From the NCBI RefSeq assembly GCF_013299185.1, contig NZ_JAAFKG010000061.1:1-46228 (forward strand): DNA of 46,228 bases. The letters run 5' to 3'. Every line of letters begins with the position of its first letter. Positions within the stretch are counted from its first letter, which is position 1. The stretch comes from Microcoleus sp. bin48.metabat.b7b8b9.023 (GTDB lineage: Bacteria > Cyanobacteriota > Cyanobacteriia > Cyanobacteriales > Microcoleaceae). The translations under genes and the position numbers were made by a program. Shown here piece after piece: positions 27,539 through 34,813 of this stretch. The notes under the pieces are model-generated. The model saw only the letters and a program-made list of their open reading frames with translations, made no database searches and was not told where the DNA came from.

Positions 27539-27565
27539 AGAGCGCTGAAGCGCAACTACGTACCT
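27539..27565. repeat. Right arm of the GGTACGTAGTTGCGC repeat
   Basis: AGAGCGCTGAAGCGCAACTACGTACCT is present once and is the exact counterpart of the right arm at 2158-2184. It pairs with the nearest left arm except at the GGG/CAG difference. Confidence 0.85.
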
Positions 27566-27621
27566 GATTGCGTACCTTATATTTAATGTGAAAGTTGCGT
27601 CTGGTTCGACAATACCACCCT

Positions 27622-29118
27622 TCACGAGTCTGTAGTAGAGGGCGGTTTTTTCCCCGCATTCCGGATGTTAATAATCTTGTTGAGCGCCTCGAACCAAAAA
27701 CCAGCTCCCATAGAAATCGCTACGCCGCTCAGCATCCAACCAAACAATTTTCCCATCAAAGTCGGCAACAATACATTCCCCTGGGCATCTAGTTCTAACC
27801 TGTTCGGTTCGCTCCAGCCAAAAGGTAGAGCTACATTATCCAAAGCTCGATCGACCTGATTTTGAACTTTTGTGAGATTGGTTAAATTATCCAATTTTGT
27901 GTTAGCATTTTTTTCCACCAACTGCTTAGCGTACAAATTAACAGTCGATCGCAACATCGAATCCTTCGACAACCGATTAACAATAGTAATCGTATCAGCG
28001 TTAGCAGTCAGGGCGATCGCAGTTCCGAGCAAAATCGCCACCCCTCTAGAATTCCGCTTGTAAACCCCCGAAGCGCGCTCCATCGATCGATCGAACCAAC
28101 CTTCAATTTCTTTCTGAAACCGCTGCAACTGCTCTTGAGTATCTCCACCGCCTGTTTCAGCGCGCTGTGCCAAAATATAAAGACTGCGTTTCAAAGATTC
28201 TGGCATACTGTCCAAGGTTTCTTGAATTTGTTTGTAAATTGGACTCTCCTGTTTCTCATCCATAATTTGCGCTACCGTATCCTGACTTTTCCTAACTTTC
28301 CTCACGGTATTTAACAAATTGCTCAAACTCGGTTGCAGTTGCGCCCGCAAAGCTGCCCGCTCAAACTCGCTATCAAAACTCGCCTTAATAAAAGCCATCT
28401 GTCTCTGAAATTCTCTTCCTCCCTGCTCGGTTTCCGGCAGATAAACCTGAGAATCGTTAATATAAAATCCCAACTTTTCTGACATCCTATCCAAACAGTT
28501 GTTCAAACTTCCCAAATCATTTTTATAATCTTCAACAACTCGATTAAACTCCGCAGTCAGCCAGCCAAATTCTTGCTCAATAATTGGTTTCTTAGACTCC
28601 GGCAGATTCAGACCCTCTCCAATGACTTGAATTTGTGCCAACTGTAAATCTTTAAATCTCTCCAGTCTGCCTTTAGAGATAGATTCCACCAAAGGAGCAA
28701 TTTTTAAAGTATCCAAAAGGCTCGCAGCAAAACTATCGGCTGGAATATAAGACGGCCCTGTTGATTTATTGCCAAAAACATTCTTAGTACCAGTCATTCG
28801 GCGGTATAAATCTCCCATGCGGTGGGTAACAGAGCGAAATCCCTGTGATAGAAGACCTTTCGCTCCTTGATTCAAATCCTTGATAATCGGATTGGCATAA
28901 ATCGAATTTGCCAACTGTCCGACTCGCTGCAATTGCAGCGGATCTTTGGTGCCTTCGCTGCCTCCAGAAATCAGCACCTCGATCGACTTCTTTAAATGTT
29001 CCGCCCGCCACTGCAAAACAGTAGCAATCAGTTCCTGAATTTCGGAAGCTAGCAAGCTTAAAGTCAGGTAGATAAACACTAAGCCAATTATAATATCTAT
29101 GATTACAGGTAAGTTCAT
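27622..29118 (-). CDS. Membrane protein of unknown function
   Basis: The 498-residue protein has an N-terminal transmembrane helix (about 6-28), a large, mostly helical soluble region (about 30-350), a helix near 356-378 (GVAILLGTAIALTANADTITIV) and a C-terminal helix (about 456-478, WMLSGVAISMGAGFWFEAL). The ends therefore bracket a cytoplasmic or periplasmic coiled-coil-rich body. The C-terminal segment FWFEALNKIINIRNAGKKP looks like a conserved motif of a bacterial membrane-protein family, but I cannot name a function. It is divergent from the glycosyltransferase, with 74 bases between the starts. Confidence 0.75.
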   Translation of the reverse strand: MNLPVIIDIIIGLVFIYLTLSLLASEIQELIATVLQWRAEHLKKSIEVLISGGSEGTKDPLQLQRVGQLANSIYANPIIKDLNQGAKGLLSQGFRSVTHRMGDLYRRMTGTKNVFGNKSTGPSYIPADSFAASLLDTLKIAPLVESISKGRLERFKDLQLAQIQVIGEGLNLPESKKPIIEQEFGWLTAEFNRVVEDYKNDLGSLNNCLDRMSEKLGFYINDSQVYLPETEQGGREFQRQMAFIKASFDSEFERAALRAQLQPSLSNLLNTVRKVRKSQDTVAQIMDEKQESPIYKQIQETLDSMPESLKRSLYILAQRAETGGGDTQEQLQRFQKEIEGWFDRSMERASGVYKRNSRGVAILLGTAIALTANADTITIVNRLSKDSMLRSTVNLYAKQLVEKNANTKLDNLTNLTKVQNQVDRALDNVALPFGWSEPNRLELDAQGNVLLPTLMGKLFGWMLSGVAISMGAGFWFEALNKIINIRNAGKKPPSTTDS

Positions 29119-29192
29119 GGTATTGCCCCGATCGCAAATAACTGCTGTATAAGTTTACCTTCTGTTTGGGACGCTAAAAACTCTCTTAAGTT

Positions 29193-30854
29193 ATGTCAGA
29201 AATCTTTCGATTCCTAAGCCGCAAACCGAAAACTCGCTTCAATGACAGCTTGACAGACAAACTGTGGATGCTGGCTTTTCTGTTGGCTGCGGTGCTGATT
29301 TTCGCGCTGAATCTGGGCGGCGTGGCGTTGCGGGATTGGGATGAAGGGATTGCAGCCCAGGTAAGCCGCGAAATTTGGCGCGGTAATTTAAATTGGCTGT
29401 ATCCGACGATCGGCTCTATGCCTTATTTAAACAAGCCGCCGCTGGTACACTGGCTGATCGGGCTGTGTTTTAGGGCAGGTGGTGTCAGCGAATTGACGGC
29501 GAGGTTGGTACCCGCCATGCTGACGGCGGCTTCAGTACCCCTTCTTTACGCCATTGGCAGGGAGTTGTTTCCGCAGCGCTCGATCGCCATTTTTTCGGCT
29601 TTCGTCTATCTGACGCTGCTTCCGGTAGTGCGGCACGGACGTTTGGCGATGTTAGACGGAGCAGTTTTGTGTTTTTTGCTGTTTGCGATGTGGTGTTTGG
29701 TGCGATCGCGCCGCGATTTGCGCTACGCTTTGGGCGCGGGGATTGGCTTCGGACTGATTTGCCTGACGAAAGGCGTGATGTTGGGGCTGCTGCTGGGCGC
29801 GATCGGCTTTGTTTTCCTGGTTTGGGATACCCCGCGACTGCTAACTTCTGGGTATCTTTGGGGCGGATTGGCGATCGGAACTTTGCCAGTAGCAGGTTGG
29901 TATTTTGCCCAATGGCTGCACTACGGCCAAGATTTCATCAACACCAATTTAGTCAGCCAATCTTTCCGGCGCATTTCCAACACTGTAGGGAATCACAAAG
30001 GCCCGCCCTGGTATTATCTATTAGAAATTTTAGAATCAGCATGGCCCTGGCAGTTATTTTGGCTGCAAGGGCTGCGCTTGAGTTGGGAAAATCGCAAATT
30101 TCCCGGTGCCAAATTAGTATTAGTTTGGACGGGAGTATACCTGCTAGCTATTTCCGTGATGAATACCAAATTACCTTGGTATGTGTTGCCAGTTTATCCA
30201 GCTTTTGCTTTAGCAGTTGGTAGCTATCTCGCCGAAGTTTGGGAACAAATGTCAGCCCCAGAAGAATCCGCAAAAGACGAAACTGAAGAATATTTTAATG
30301 CTATATCTTTGTTACCTCATCCAGCAATTTTGATAGTAATAGCCATAGTTGGTGCCGTCGGCTGCGCCTACTTCAGTGGCTGGGTACGGCTGGGCGGACA
30401 AATTGTGTCGCCCCAGCGCGACTTGCAGTTAATGCTGATGTTTGTAGCTTTGACAATGATACAAGCCGCCGTATTGCTGCACCGCAAAGACAGACAATTT
30501 TTATTAGTTTTAATTTGGGGAACTTACGTCACGCTGTTAGTATTGTTCGCTTCCGATAACTGGGTTTGGGAACTAGGAGAGGATTATCCCGTAAAGCCGA
30601 TCGCCGAAATCGTCCGCACCGGAACCCCAGCCGGCCAGCAAGTCTTTACATCTCATAAATTACCTCGTCCGTCGCTGAATTTTTACAGCCAGAGACAAGT
30701 TATCGTCGCCGACGCGCCGACGCTGCAACAGAAATGGCAAACTCTCCCTCAACCTTATTTTTTGTTAGAGAAACCTGTTCTTAAACATCTAGCCTTGAAG
30801 AATGCTGAGGTTGTCAAAACAGCCGACGATTGGGTTGTGGTAACTCGCAAATAA
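29193..30854 (+). CDS. ArnT/PMT-like membrane glycosyltransferase (GT-C fold)
   Basis: The 553-residue protein has about eleven hydrophobic helices. The first periplasmic loop carries the catalytic acid motif RDWDEGIAAQVSREI (Asp-Glu near residue 48) and is followed by YLNKPPLVHWLIGL, both typical of ArnT and protein-mannosyltransferase relatives. These enzymes use polyprenyl-phosphate sugars to glycosylate lipids or proteins on the outer face of the plasma membrane. The C-terminal periplasmic domain (about 440-550) is present. Substrate and sugar are unknown, and no donor-synthesis genes are adjacent. The closing segment FLLEKPVLKHL is unremarkable. Confidence 0.9.
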   Translation: MSEIFRFLSRKPKTRFNDSLTDKLWMLAFLLAAVLIFALNLGGVALRDWDEGIAAQVSREIWRGNLNWLYPTIGSMPYLNKPPLVHWLIGLCFRAGGVSELTARLVPAMLTAASVPLLYAIGRELFPQRSIAIFSAFVYLTLLPVVRHGRLAMLDGAVLCFLLFAMWCLVRSRRDLRYALGAGIGFGLICLTKGVMLGLLLGAIGFVFLVWDTPRLLTSGYLWGGLAIGTLPVAGWYFAQWLHYGQDFINTNLVSQSFRRISNTVGNHKGPPWYYLLEILESAWPWQLFWLQGLRLSWENRKFPGAKLVLVWTGVYLLAISVMNTKLPWYVLPVYPAFALAVGSYLAEVWEQMSAPEESAKDETEEYFNAISLLPHPAILIVIAIVGAVGCAYFSGWVRLGGQIVSPQRDLQLMLMFVALTMIQAAVLLHRKDRQFLLVLIWGTYVTLLVLFASDNWVWELGEDYPVKPIAEIVRTGTPAGQQVFTSHKLPRPSLNFYSQRQVIVADAPTLQQKWQTLPQPYFLLEKPVLKHLALKNAEVVKTADDWVVVTRK

Positions 30855-31215
30855 GCAATTTTTCCCAATTATCGTAGGGGCGGGTTCACCAACAATCAGT
30901 GCCGCTAACAGACAAAAACAATAAACCCGCCCCCGCCCAACAAACCACCTAAATCGACATTATTTTTATGCAATTTTCCCCAATTATCGTAGGGGCGGGT
31001 TCACCAACAATCAGTGCCGCTAACAGACAAAAACAATCAACCCGCCCCCGCCCAACAAATAACCTCGATCGACATCATTTTTATGCAATTTTCCCAATTC
31101 GCGTAGGGGCGGGTTCACCAACAATCAGTGCCGCTAACAGACAAAAACAATAAACCCGCCCCCACCCAACAAATAACCTAAATCGACATCTCGATCGACA
31201 TCATTTTTATGCAAT
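30855..31215. repeat. Three tandem units of about 115 bp (GTAGGGGCGGGTTCACC family)
   Basis: CGTAGGGGCGGGTTCACC begins at 30873, 30988 and 31102, so the units are 115 and 114 bases long. Each holds a G+C-rich hairpin of GGGCGGGTT against AACCCGCCC. An inverted relative ends at about 31325 (GCGAACCCGCCCCTAC), and another copy forms the end of the NB-ARC gene at 40580. The gap to 31477 holds no gene. Confidence 0.92.
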
Positions 31216-31477
31216 TTAAATGCGCCAATTCCGGTCTGGGTTCATGAAGGTTATTAGTTGGGTTGGGGCGGGTTTATAGAGATGATTGGTGAATTTAAAA
31301 TTTGGTTGGCGAACCCGCCCCTACAAGATTTGGGTTAATAAGAACGATCGACCAAGTTTGACAGATAAAAAAATCTGTATCGCCTTGTATGGCAATTAAA
31401 TATTCATTTTTGATTTTTTTTAGAAGAAGTAGTAGAGTTTCCAGAAAAATGTTACACTAAACAAAAGAATTAGTTAA

Positions 31478-32107
31478 ATGATCTGCGATCGAACTATGCA
31501 ACTTACCGAACAGCGATACTACTCGACCGAGGAATATCTAGCACTAGAGGAGGCTGCTGAGTGCAAAAGCGAATATATTGACGGTGAAATATTTCCTATA
31601 CCAGATGTCTCTACTAATCACAATCAAATAGCGCTCAACTTTAGTACCGAACTAAATTTTGCCTTCAAAAAACTCGACTATCGAGTGTTTATGAGCGATG
31701 TCCGCTTGTGGATGCCCAAGAGGCGTATCTATACCTATCCCGATGTGATGGTAGTAGTTGGAGAGCCGGAGTATTATAATAACCGCAAGGATACGATTAC
31801 CAATCCCAGGGTAATTATTGAGGTTTTTTCAGAGTCAACTAAAGGATACGATTGCGACAAAAAGTTTGAGGGATACCGCACGATTCCCACGGTTGAGGAA
31901 TATTTGTTGCTCGACCAAAATCGTAAATATATCGAACATTTTTCTAAGACGGATACTAAGCGATGGTCGTTTGCTGAGTACAATGAATCGGATGAGGCGA
32001 TCGCGCTTGCTTCTGTATCTTTTGAAATTTCTGTGGCAGATATCTATAATAAGGTGAATTTTGAAGAGGTAGATCGAGAAATTGCACCGGAAATAGGAGA
32101 AGTTTGA
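31478..32107 (+). CDS. Uma2-family protein (PD-(D/E)XK-type nuclease fold)
   Basis: The 209-residue protein carries the family text YYSTEEYLALEEAAECKSEYIDGEIF, then YPDVMVV and PRVIIEVFSEST, which contain the nuclease-fold acidic residues, and KKFEGYRTIPTVEEYLLLDQ. Uma2 (DUF820) genes are greatly expanded in cyanobacteria; activity of individual members is mostly untested. The ATG at 31496 (MQLTEQ) is an equally possible start, since neither has a strong ribosome binding site and homologues usually begin near the second. It stands beside a toxin-antitoxin cluster. Confidence 0.88.
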   Translation: MICDRTMQLTEQRYYSTEEYLALEEAAECKSEYIDGEIFPIPDVSTNHNQIALNFSTELNFAFKKLDYRVFMSDVRLWMPKRRIYTYPDVMVVVGEPEYYNNRKDTITNPRVIIEVFSESTKGYDCDKKFEGYRTIPTVEEYLLLDQNRKYIEHFSKTDTKRWSFAEYNESDEAIALASVSFEISVADIYNKVNFEEVDREIAPEIGEV

Positions 32108-32226
32108 TTCGGTGAATTTGTGGCAGATTTATTGGCGGGCGATCGCACTTTTTAGCGATCGAGCTTGTGAAAATCTCAGTTTTGGCTATAATAGTATTAT
32201 TTTTGAAGCATACCTAATCAAAAATC

Positions 32227-32550
32227 ATGGCAACAACAGTAAGCGTAGAACACATTGAAATGACACCGGGAATACGAGGCGGAAAACCCCGGATTGCTGG
32301 AACGAGAATCGCCGTACAGGACGTGATGGTGATGCACCTAAAAATGGGTTACTCTCTTTTAGAAATTGCTACTAAGTACGATTTGCTTGTAGCAGCAGTT
32401 TATGACGCTATGGCTTATTATTACGATCATCGCCAAGAAATTGACAAAACAATGGCAGAAGATGATGCTTTTGTGGATGAATTTATTCGTCAAAATCCAG
32501 GTAGGTTACAAGCAAAAATCAAGGAATTAAAAGGTGAGTCCGAGAATTAG
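32227..32550 (+). CDS. DUF433-family antitoxin
   Basis: The 107-residue protein has the DUF433 core: ITPGIRGGKPRIAGTRI-like text (here EMTPGIRGGKPRIAGTRIAV) and LKMGYSLLEIATKYDL, a helix-turn-helix-like part, then YYYDHRQEID. Members are usually the antitoxin of a PIN-like toxin. The next gene overlaps it by 17 bases, the usual arrangement for a translationally coupled pair. Confidence 0.88.
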   Translation: MATTVSVEHIEMTPGIRGGKPRIAGTRIAVQDVMVMHLKMGYSLLEIATKYDLLVAAVYDAMAYYYDHRQEIDKTMAEDDAFVDEFIRQNPGRLQAKIKELKGESEN

Positions 32551-32869
32551 GTTTCATTTAGATGAGCATATCGATCGCGATATTGCTAGGGCGTTACGTC
32601 TCTATAGCATTGATGTGACAACAACAGTGGAAGCGGGATTAAGGACTAAGATGGATGAGCAGCAGTGGTTGTTTATTCAACAACAGCAGCGAGTGCTTGT
32701 GACTCAGGATCGAGATTTTCTAGTTATGGCTGCTATGAGCAAGGATCATCCTGGTGTGGCTTACTTTAAACAGGGTAGTCGTTCGATCGGACAAATAATA
32801 GAAATGTTGATTTTGCTTTATGAAATTTACACACCTGAAGATATGGTGGGAATGGTAGAGTATTTGTGA
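32534..32869 (+). CDS. DUF5615 PIN-like toxin
   Basis: The 111-residue protein starts with GTG at 32534, inside the end of the antitoxin. Acidic PIN-type residues are visible in RFHLDEHIDRDIA and in LVTQDRDFLVMA. DUF5615 proteins are predicted ribonuclease toxins held in check by DUF433 partners. Length is normal and no damage is seen, so the pair looks intact. Confidence 0.88.
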   Translation: MSPRIRFHLDEHIDRDIARALRLYSIDVTTTVEAGLRTKMDEQQWLFIQQQQRVLVTQDRDFLVMAAMSKDHPGVAYFKQGSRSIGQIIEMLILLYEIYTPEDMVGMVEYL

Positions 32870-32874
32870 GAGCG

Positions 32875-32978
32875 AAGGGCGATCGCACTTTTTGTCGTAA
32901 AGGGCGATCGCCTGTGGAACTAAACTGATTATAATTGCTAAAATAAAGCTAAACTGCTCTTTATCTATAATCAGATTA
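32875..32978. repeat. Direct repeat copy 1, upstream of the VapB-like gene
   Basis: About 104 bases, beginning AAGGGCGATCGC and ending in the A of the VapB-like ATG, are repeated with about 95 percent identity by eye at 33891-33993. The repeat contains paired HIP1 sites and a TATAAT directly before the gene. Confidence 0.9.
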
Positions 32979-33229
32979 TGACTGTTATTGAACAGATTTA
33001 TGCGATCGTCAAAACTCTTCCCCAAAATCAAGCTAGGGAAATTCTCACTTTCGCTGAGTCTATTCGTGCCAAGTACCTGAATTGGAATCAATCCACCGAC
33101 ACAGTAGATGCTTTAACTCCTTGGCAGGAAGTGGTTTATTCCCTAGCTCGAACGTGGGCAGAAGACTTTCCTACTCTGGAAGAGATTCGTGCTGAGTCGG
33201 GGGAAGACATCTTGCGGGAGAGCTTTTAG
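32978..33229 (+). CDS. VapB-like antitoxin (DUF2281 type)
   Basis: The 83-residue protein resembles DUF2281 antitoxins: VIEQIYAIVKTLPQNQAREILTFAESIRAKYL, then a variable part and an acidic C-terminus (FPTLEEIRAESGEDILRESF). Its stop is directly followed by the ATG of a truncated VapC. It is therefore an antitoxin that has probably lost its toxin. Confidence 0.78.
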   Translation: MTVIEQIYAIVKTLPQNQAREILTFAESIRAKYLNWNQSTDTVDALTPWQEVVYSLARTWAEDFPTLEEIRAESGEDILRESF

Positions 33230-33310
33230 ATGTATATTTTGGATACAAACACATTAATCTACTACTTTAAAGGACAAGAACAAGTTTCCCAAAACCTTCT
33301 GTCAGAGTGA
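33230..33310 (+). pseudogene. Truncated VapC PIN-domain toxin
   Basis: The 26-codon frame MYILDTNTLIYYFKGQEQVS... carries the first PIN aspartate (LDTN) in the typical VapC N-terminus, then stops after LLSE. The usual length is about 130 residues, so the rest of the catalytic domain is gone. The minus-strand RelE-type gene ends nine bases further on, which suggests that the toxin-antitoxin pair replaced the missing part. Confidence 0.85.
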
Positions 33311-33318
33311 AAACAGCT

Positions 33319-33591
33319 TTATGGTGGAAAGTAGCGATAAATATCTTTCCGGTGAAGCACCCTGGCAAAAGTAACAGTTTCGCCATCAAAATAAAAACCT
33401 ATTCGATAGTCGCCAACCCGAAGCCGATACGCATTATCATCACCTTTCAATTTTTTTAAGTTAACAATTGTCTGTAAATCATTACTATTTGGAATTTCCG
33501 CAAAAGCAAAATCCTTGATTTGCTCAAAGACAGGCGTACTTTTAAGAGCTTTTAAATCCTTTAAAAAACTGGGTAGATATTCGACTTTCAT
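33319..33591 (-). CDS. RelE/ParE-family toxin
   Basis: The 90-residue protein shows the RelE pattern: EYLPSFLKDLKAL, LKKLKGDDNAYRLRVGDYRIGFYF and a C-terminal FARVLHRKDIYRYF with conserved basic residues for mRNA cleavage. It overlaps the antitoxin stop by four bases (ATGA), so the two are translationally coupled. It is intact by length. Confidence 0.9.
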   Translation of the reverse strand: MKVEYLPSFLKDLKALKSTPVFEQIKDFAFAEIPNSNDLQTIVNLKKLKGDDNAYRLRVGDYRIGFYFDGETVTFARVLHRKDIYRYFPP

Positions 33592-33791
33592 TCTGTTTCC
33601 AGTTCGGCAAGTGCTTGCTGTAAATTTAACGGGGTTTCATTTTTAACTTCGCCCATAGCCAATAGAAGTCCTCTATCTTCGATCGCTTCTAGGAAATACT
33701 GATAGTCGGTATAATCTAGAATAACTTGACTAATGTTGCCTTCGGCATCGAATATCAATTCTTTAGCCAGTGGATAATCTTCTATTTTCAT
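33588..33791 (-). CDS. RelB-type antitoxin for the adjacent RelE
   Basis: The 67-residue protein precedes the toxin and overlaps it by four bases. It begins KIEDYPLAKELIFDAEGNISQVILD with a beta-rich start and ends in an acidic helix (LNLQQALAELETE) able to cover the toxin. The family is inferred mainly from position and size. Confidence 0.8.
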   Translation of the reverse strand: MKIEDYPLAKELIFDAEGNISQVILDYTDYQYFLEAIEDRGLLLAMGEVKNETPLNLQQALAELETE

Positions 33792-33890
33792 ACACTTTTA
33801 TGGTGAGATGAGTTGGAAGGGAATGATGCTTCATAGGTTGAGTTTTAGTCAATTATAACAAATTAGATGTTGTTTGTCTATTCTGATTTT

Positions 33891-33993
33891 AAGGGCGATC
33901 GCGCTTTTTGTCGTAAGGGCGATCGCCTGTGGAACTAAACCGATTATAATTGCTAAAATAAAACTAAACTGCTCTTTATCTATAATCAGATTA
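33891..33993. repeat. Direct repeat copy 2
   Basis: The second copy of the 32875-32978 sequence. The VapB ATG is missing here: after the shared TCAGATTA the sequence enters an ACTTACGCA-type element. Confidence 0.9.
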
Positions 33994-34096
33994 AGTCTTA
34001 CGCATGGAGCCCAGAAACCGGGTTTTTGCGAAAATACTTCGCCACAGCCCAAAAATTCGGTAAAAACCCGGTTTCTTTGTCGGAGCGCATCAGTCC
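33993..34096. repeat. MITE-like element (AGAAACCGGG family)
   Basis: AGAAACCGGGTTTTTGCG near 34013 faces AAAACCCGGTTTCT near 34065, with CTTACGCA at the left end. Related to 15303-15411 and 4141-4174. It abuts repeat copy 2. Confidence 0.75.
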
Positions 34097-34125
34097 TGCA
34101 ATACTTATTCTAGGGCTTTAATGCG

Positions 34126-34659
34126 TTACTGACATCCCCGAATATTCCTTCTAATTCCTGACCATTCACTGGCTAAACTAGATTGACTACTAGAGATTTT
34201 CCGACCCAACATTTGAGGATTTCTTTCATAAAAAATCAGGTCGGCTTTATAGTCACATATTTTTACTTTGTCGTTGGTATTTGAAGGTGTACCGTAGTTA
34301 GAAAAGTTGGCTAGTTCTTGAATAGACATCATACTATCATTCGTGCGACCACTAATTACCCATGTAGGATAGCTATAAACTCCTGCTCTTTGGCACTGCG
34401 AATTAAATTCACCATTTCTACCATTGGGGTAGCATTCAATGTATTGAACTTGGCTGAAGGAATCTCCGAACAATTGCGCCTGTCTTCGAGTGTAAGGACA
34501 CCAAGAAGCGCCATACAGCTTAGCGCCTGCTTGTTTGAGATGATAGGCTAGGGATGCGGCGGTTTGTGCGGTGGCTGGTTTGACTAGGCTGGTACAATCT
34601 ATGCCAATTGCACCGATCAGGGCTAGTGTTGCTAATATTTTGAATTTTAGTTTAATCAT
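34126..34659 (-). CDS. Exported thioredoxin-fold protein lacking the second active-site cysteine
   Basis: The 177-residue protein has an N-terminal signal (cleavage likely after ATA, residue 31). A thioredoxin-like domain follows with GASWCPYTRRQAQLF (Cys54, Thr57), YIECYPNGR and AGVYSYPTWVISGR. The text resembles the thioredoxin domain of bacterial VKOR-type fusion proteins, whose motif is CPHC. Here the second cysteine is threonine, leaving a monothiol-type site, though four other cysteines are present after the motif. A periplasmic or thylakoid-lumen location is likely. The C-terminal 60 residues match nothing I recognise. Confidence 0.8.
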   Translation of the reverse strand: MIKLKFKILATLALIGAIGIDCTSLVKPATAQTAASLAYHLKQAGAKLYGASWCPYTRRQAQLFGDSFSQVQYIECYPNGRNGEFNSQCQRAGVYSYPTWVISGRTNDSMMSIQELANFSNYGTPSNTNDKVKICDYKADLIFYERNPQMLGRKISSSQSSLASEWSGIRRNIRGCQ

Positions 34660-34813
34660 GATTCAAGCTCTGTGAGAGGGTTGGGATTTAAGGACGGTGG
34701 TTGTGGGGATTGTTTTAGAGGGCGATCGCACTTTTTGACGTAAGGGCGATCGCCTTTCTCTGAAGCATTCTTTCAGAGGATGACACTAAGGGTTTTAAAC
34801 ATTTATTATCTGG

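Noticed and set aside
27425..27659. Short minus-strand frames over the 74-bp array
   Set aside because: They read through repeat units and into the end of the membrane protein gene; no plausible start signal.
30968..31153. Short plus-strand frame (60 codons)
   Set aside because: It is a translation of the 115-bp tandem repeat; the peptide repeats itself and has no ribosome binding site.
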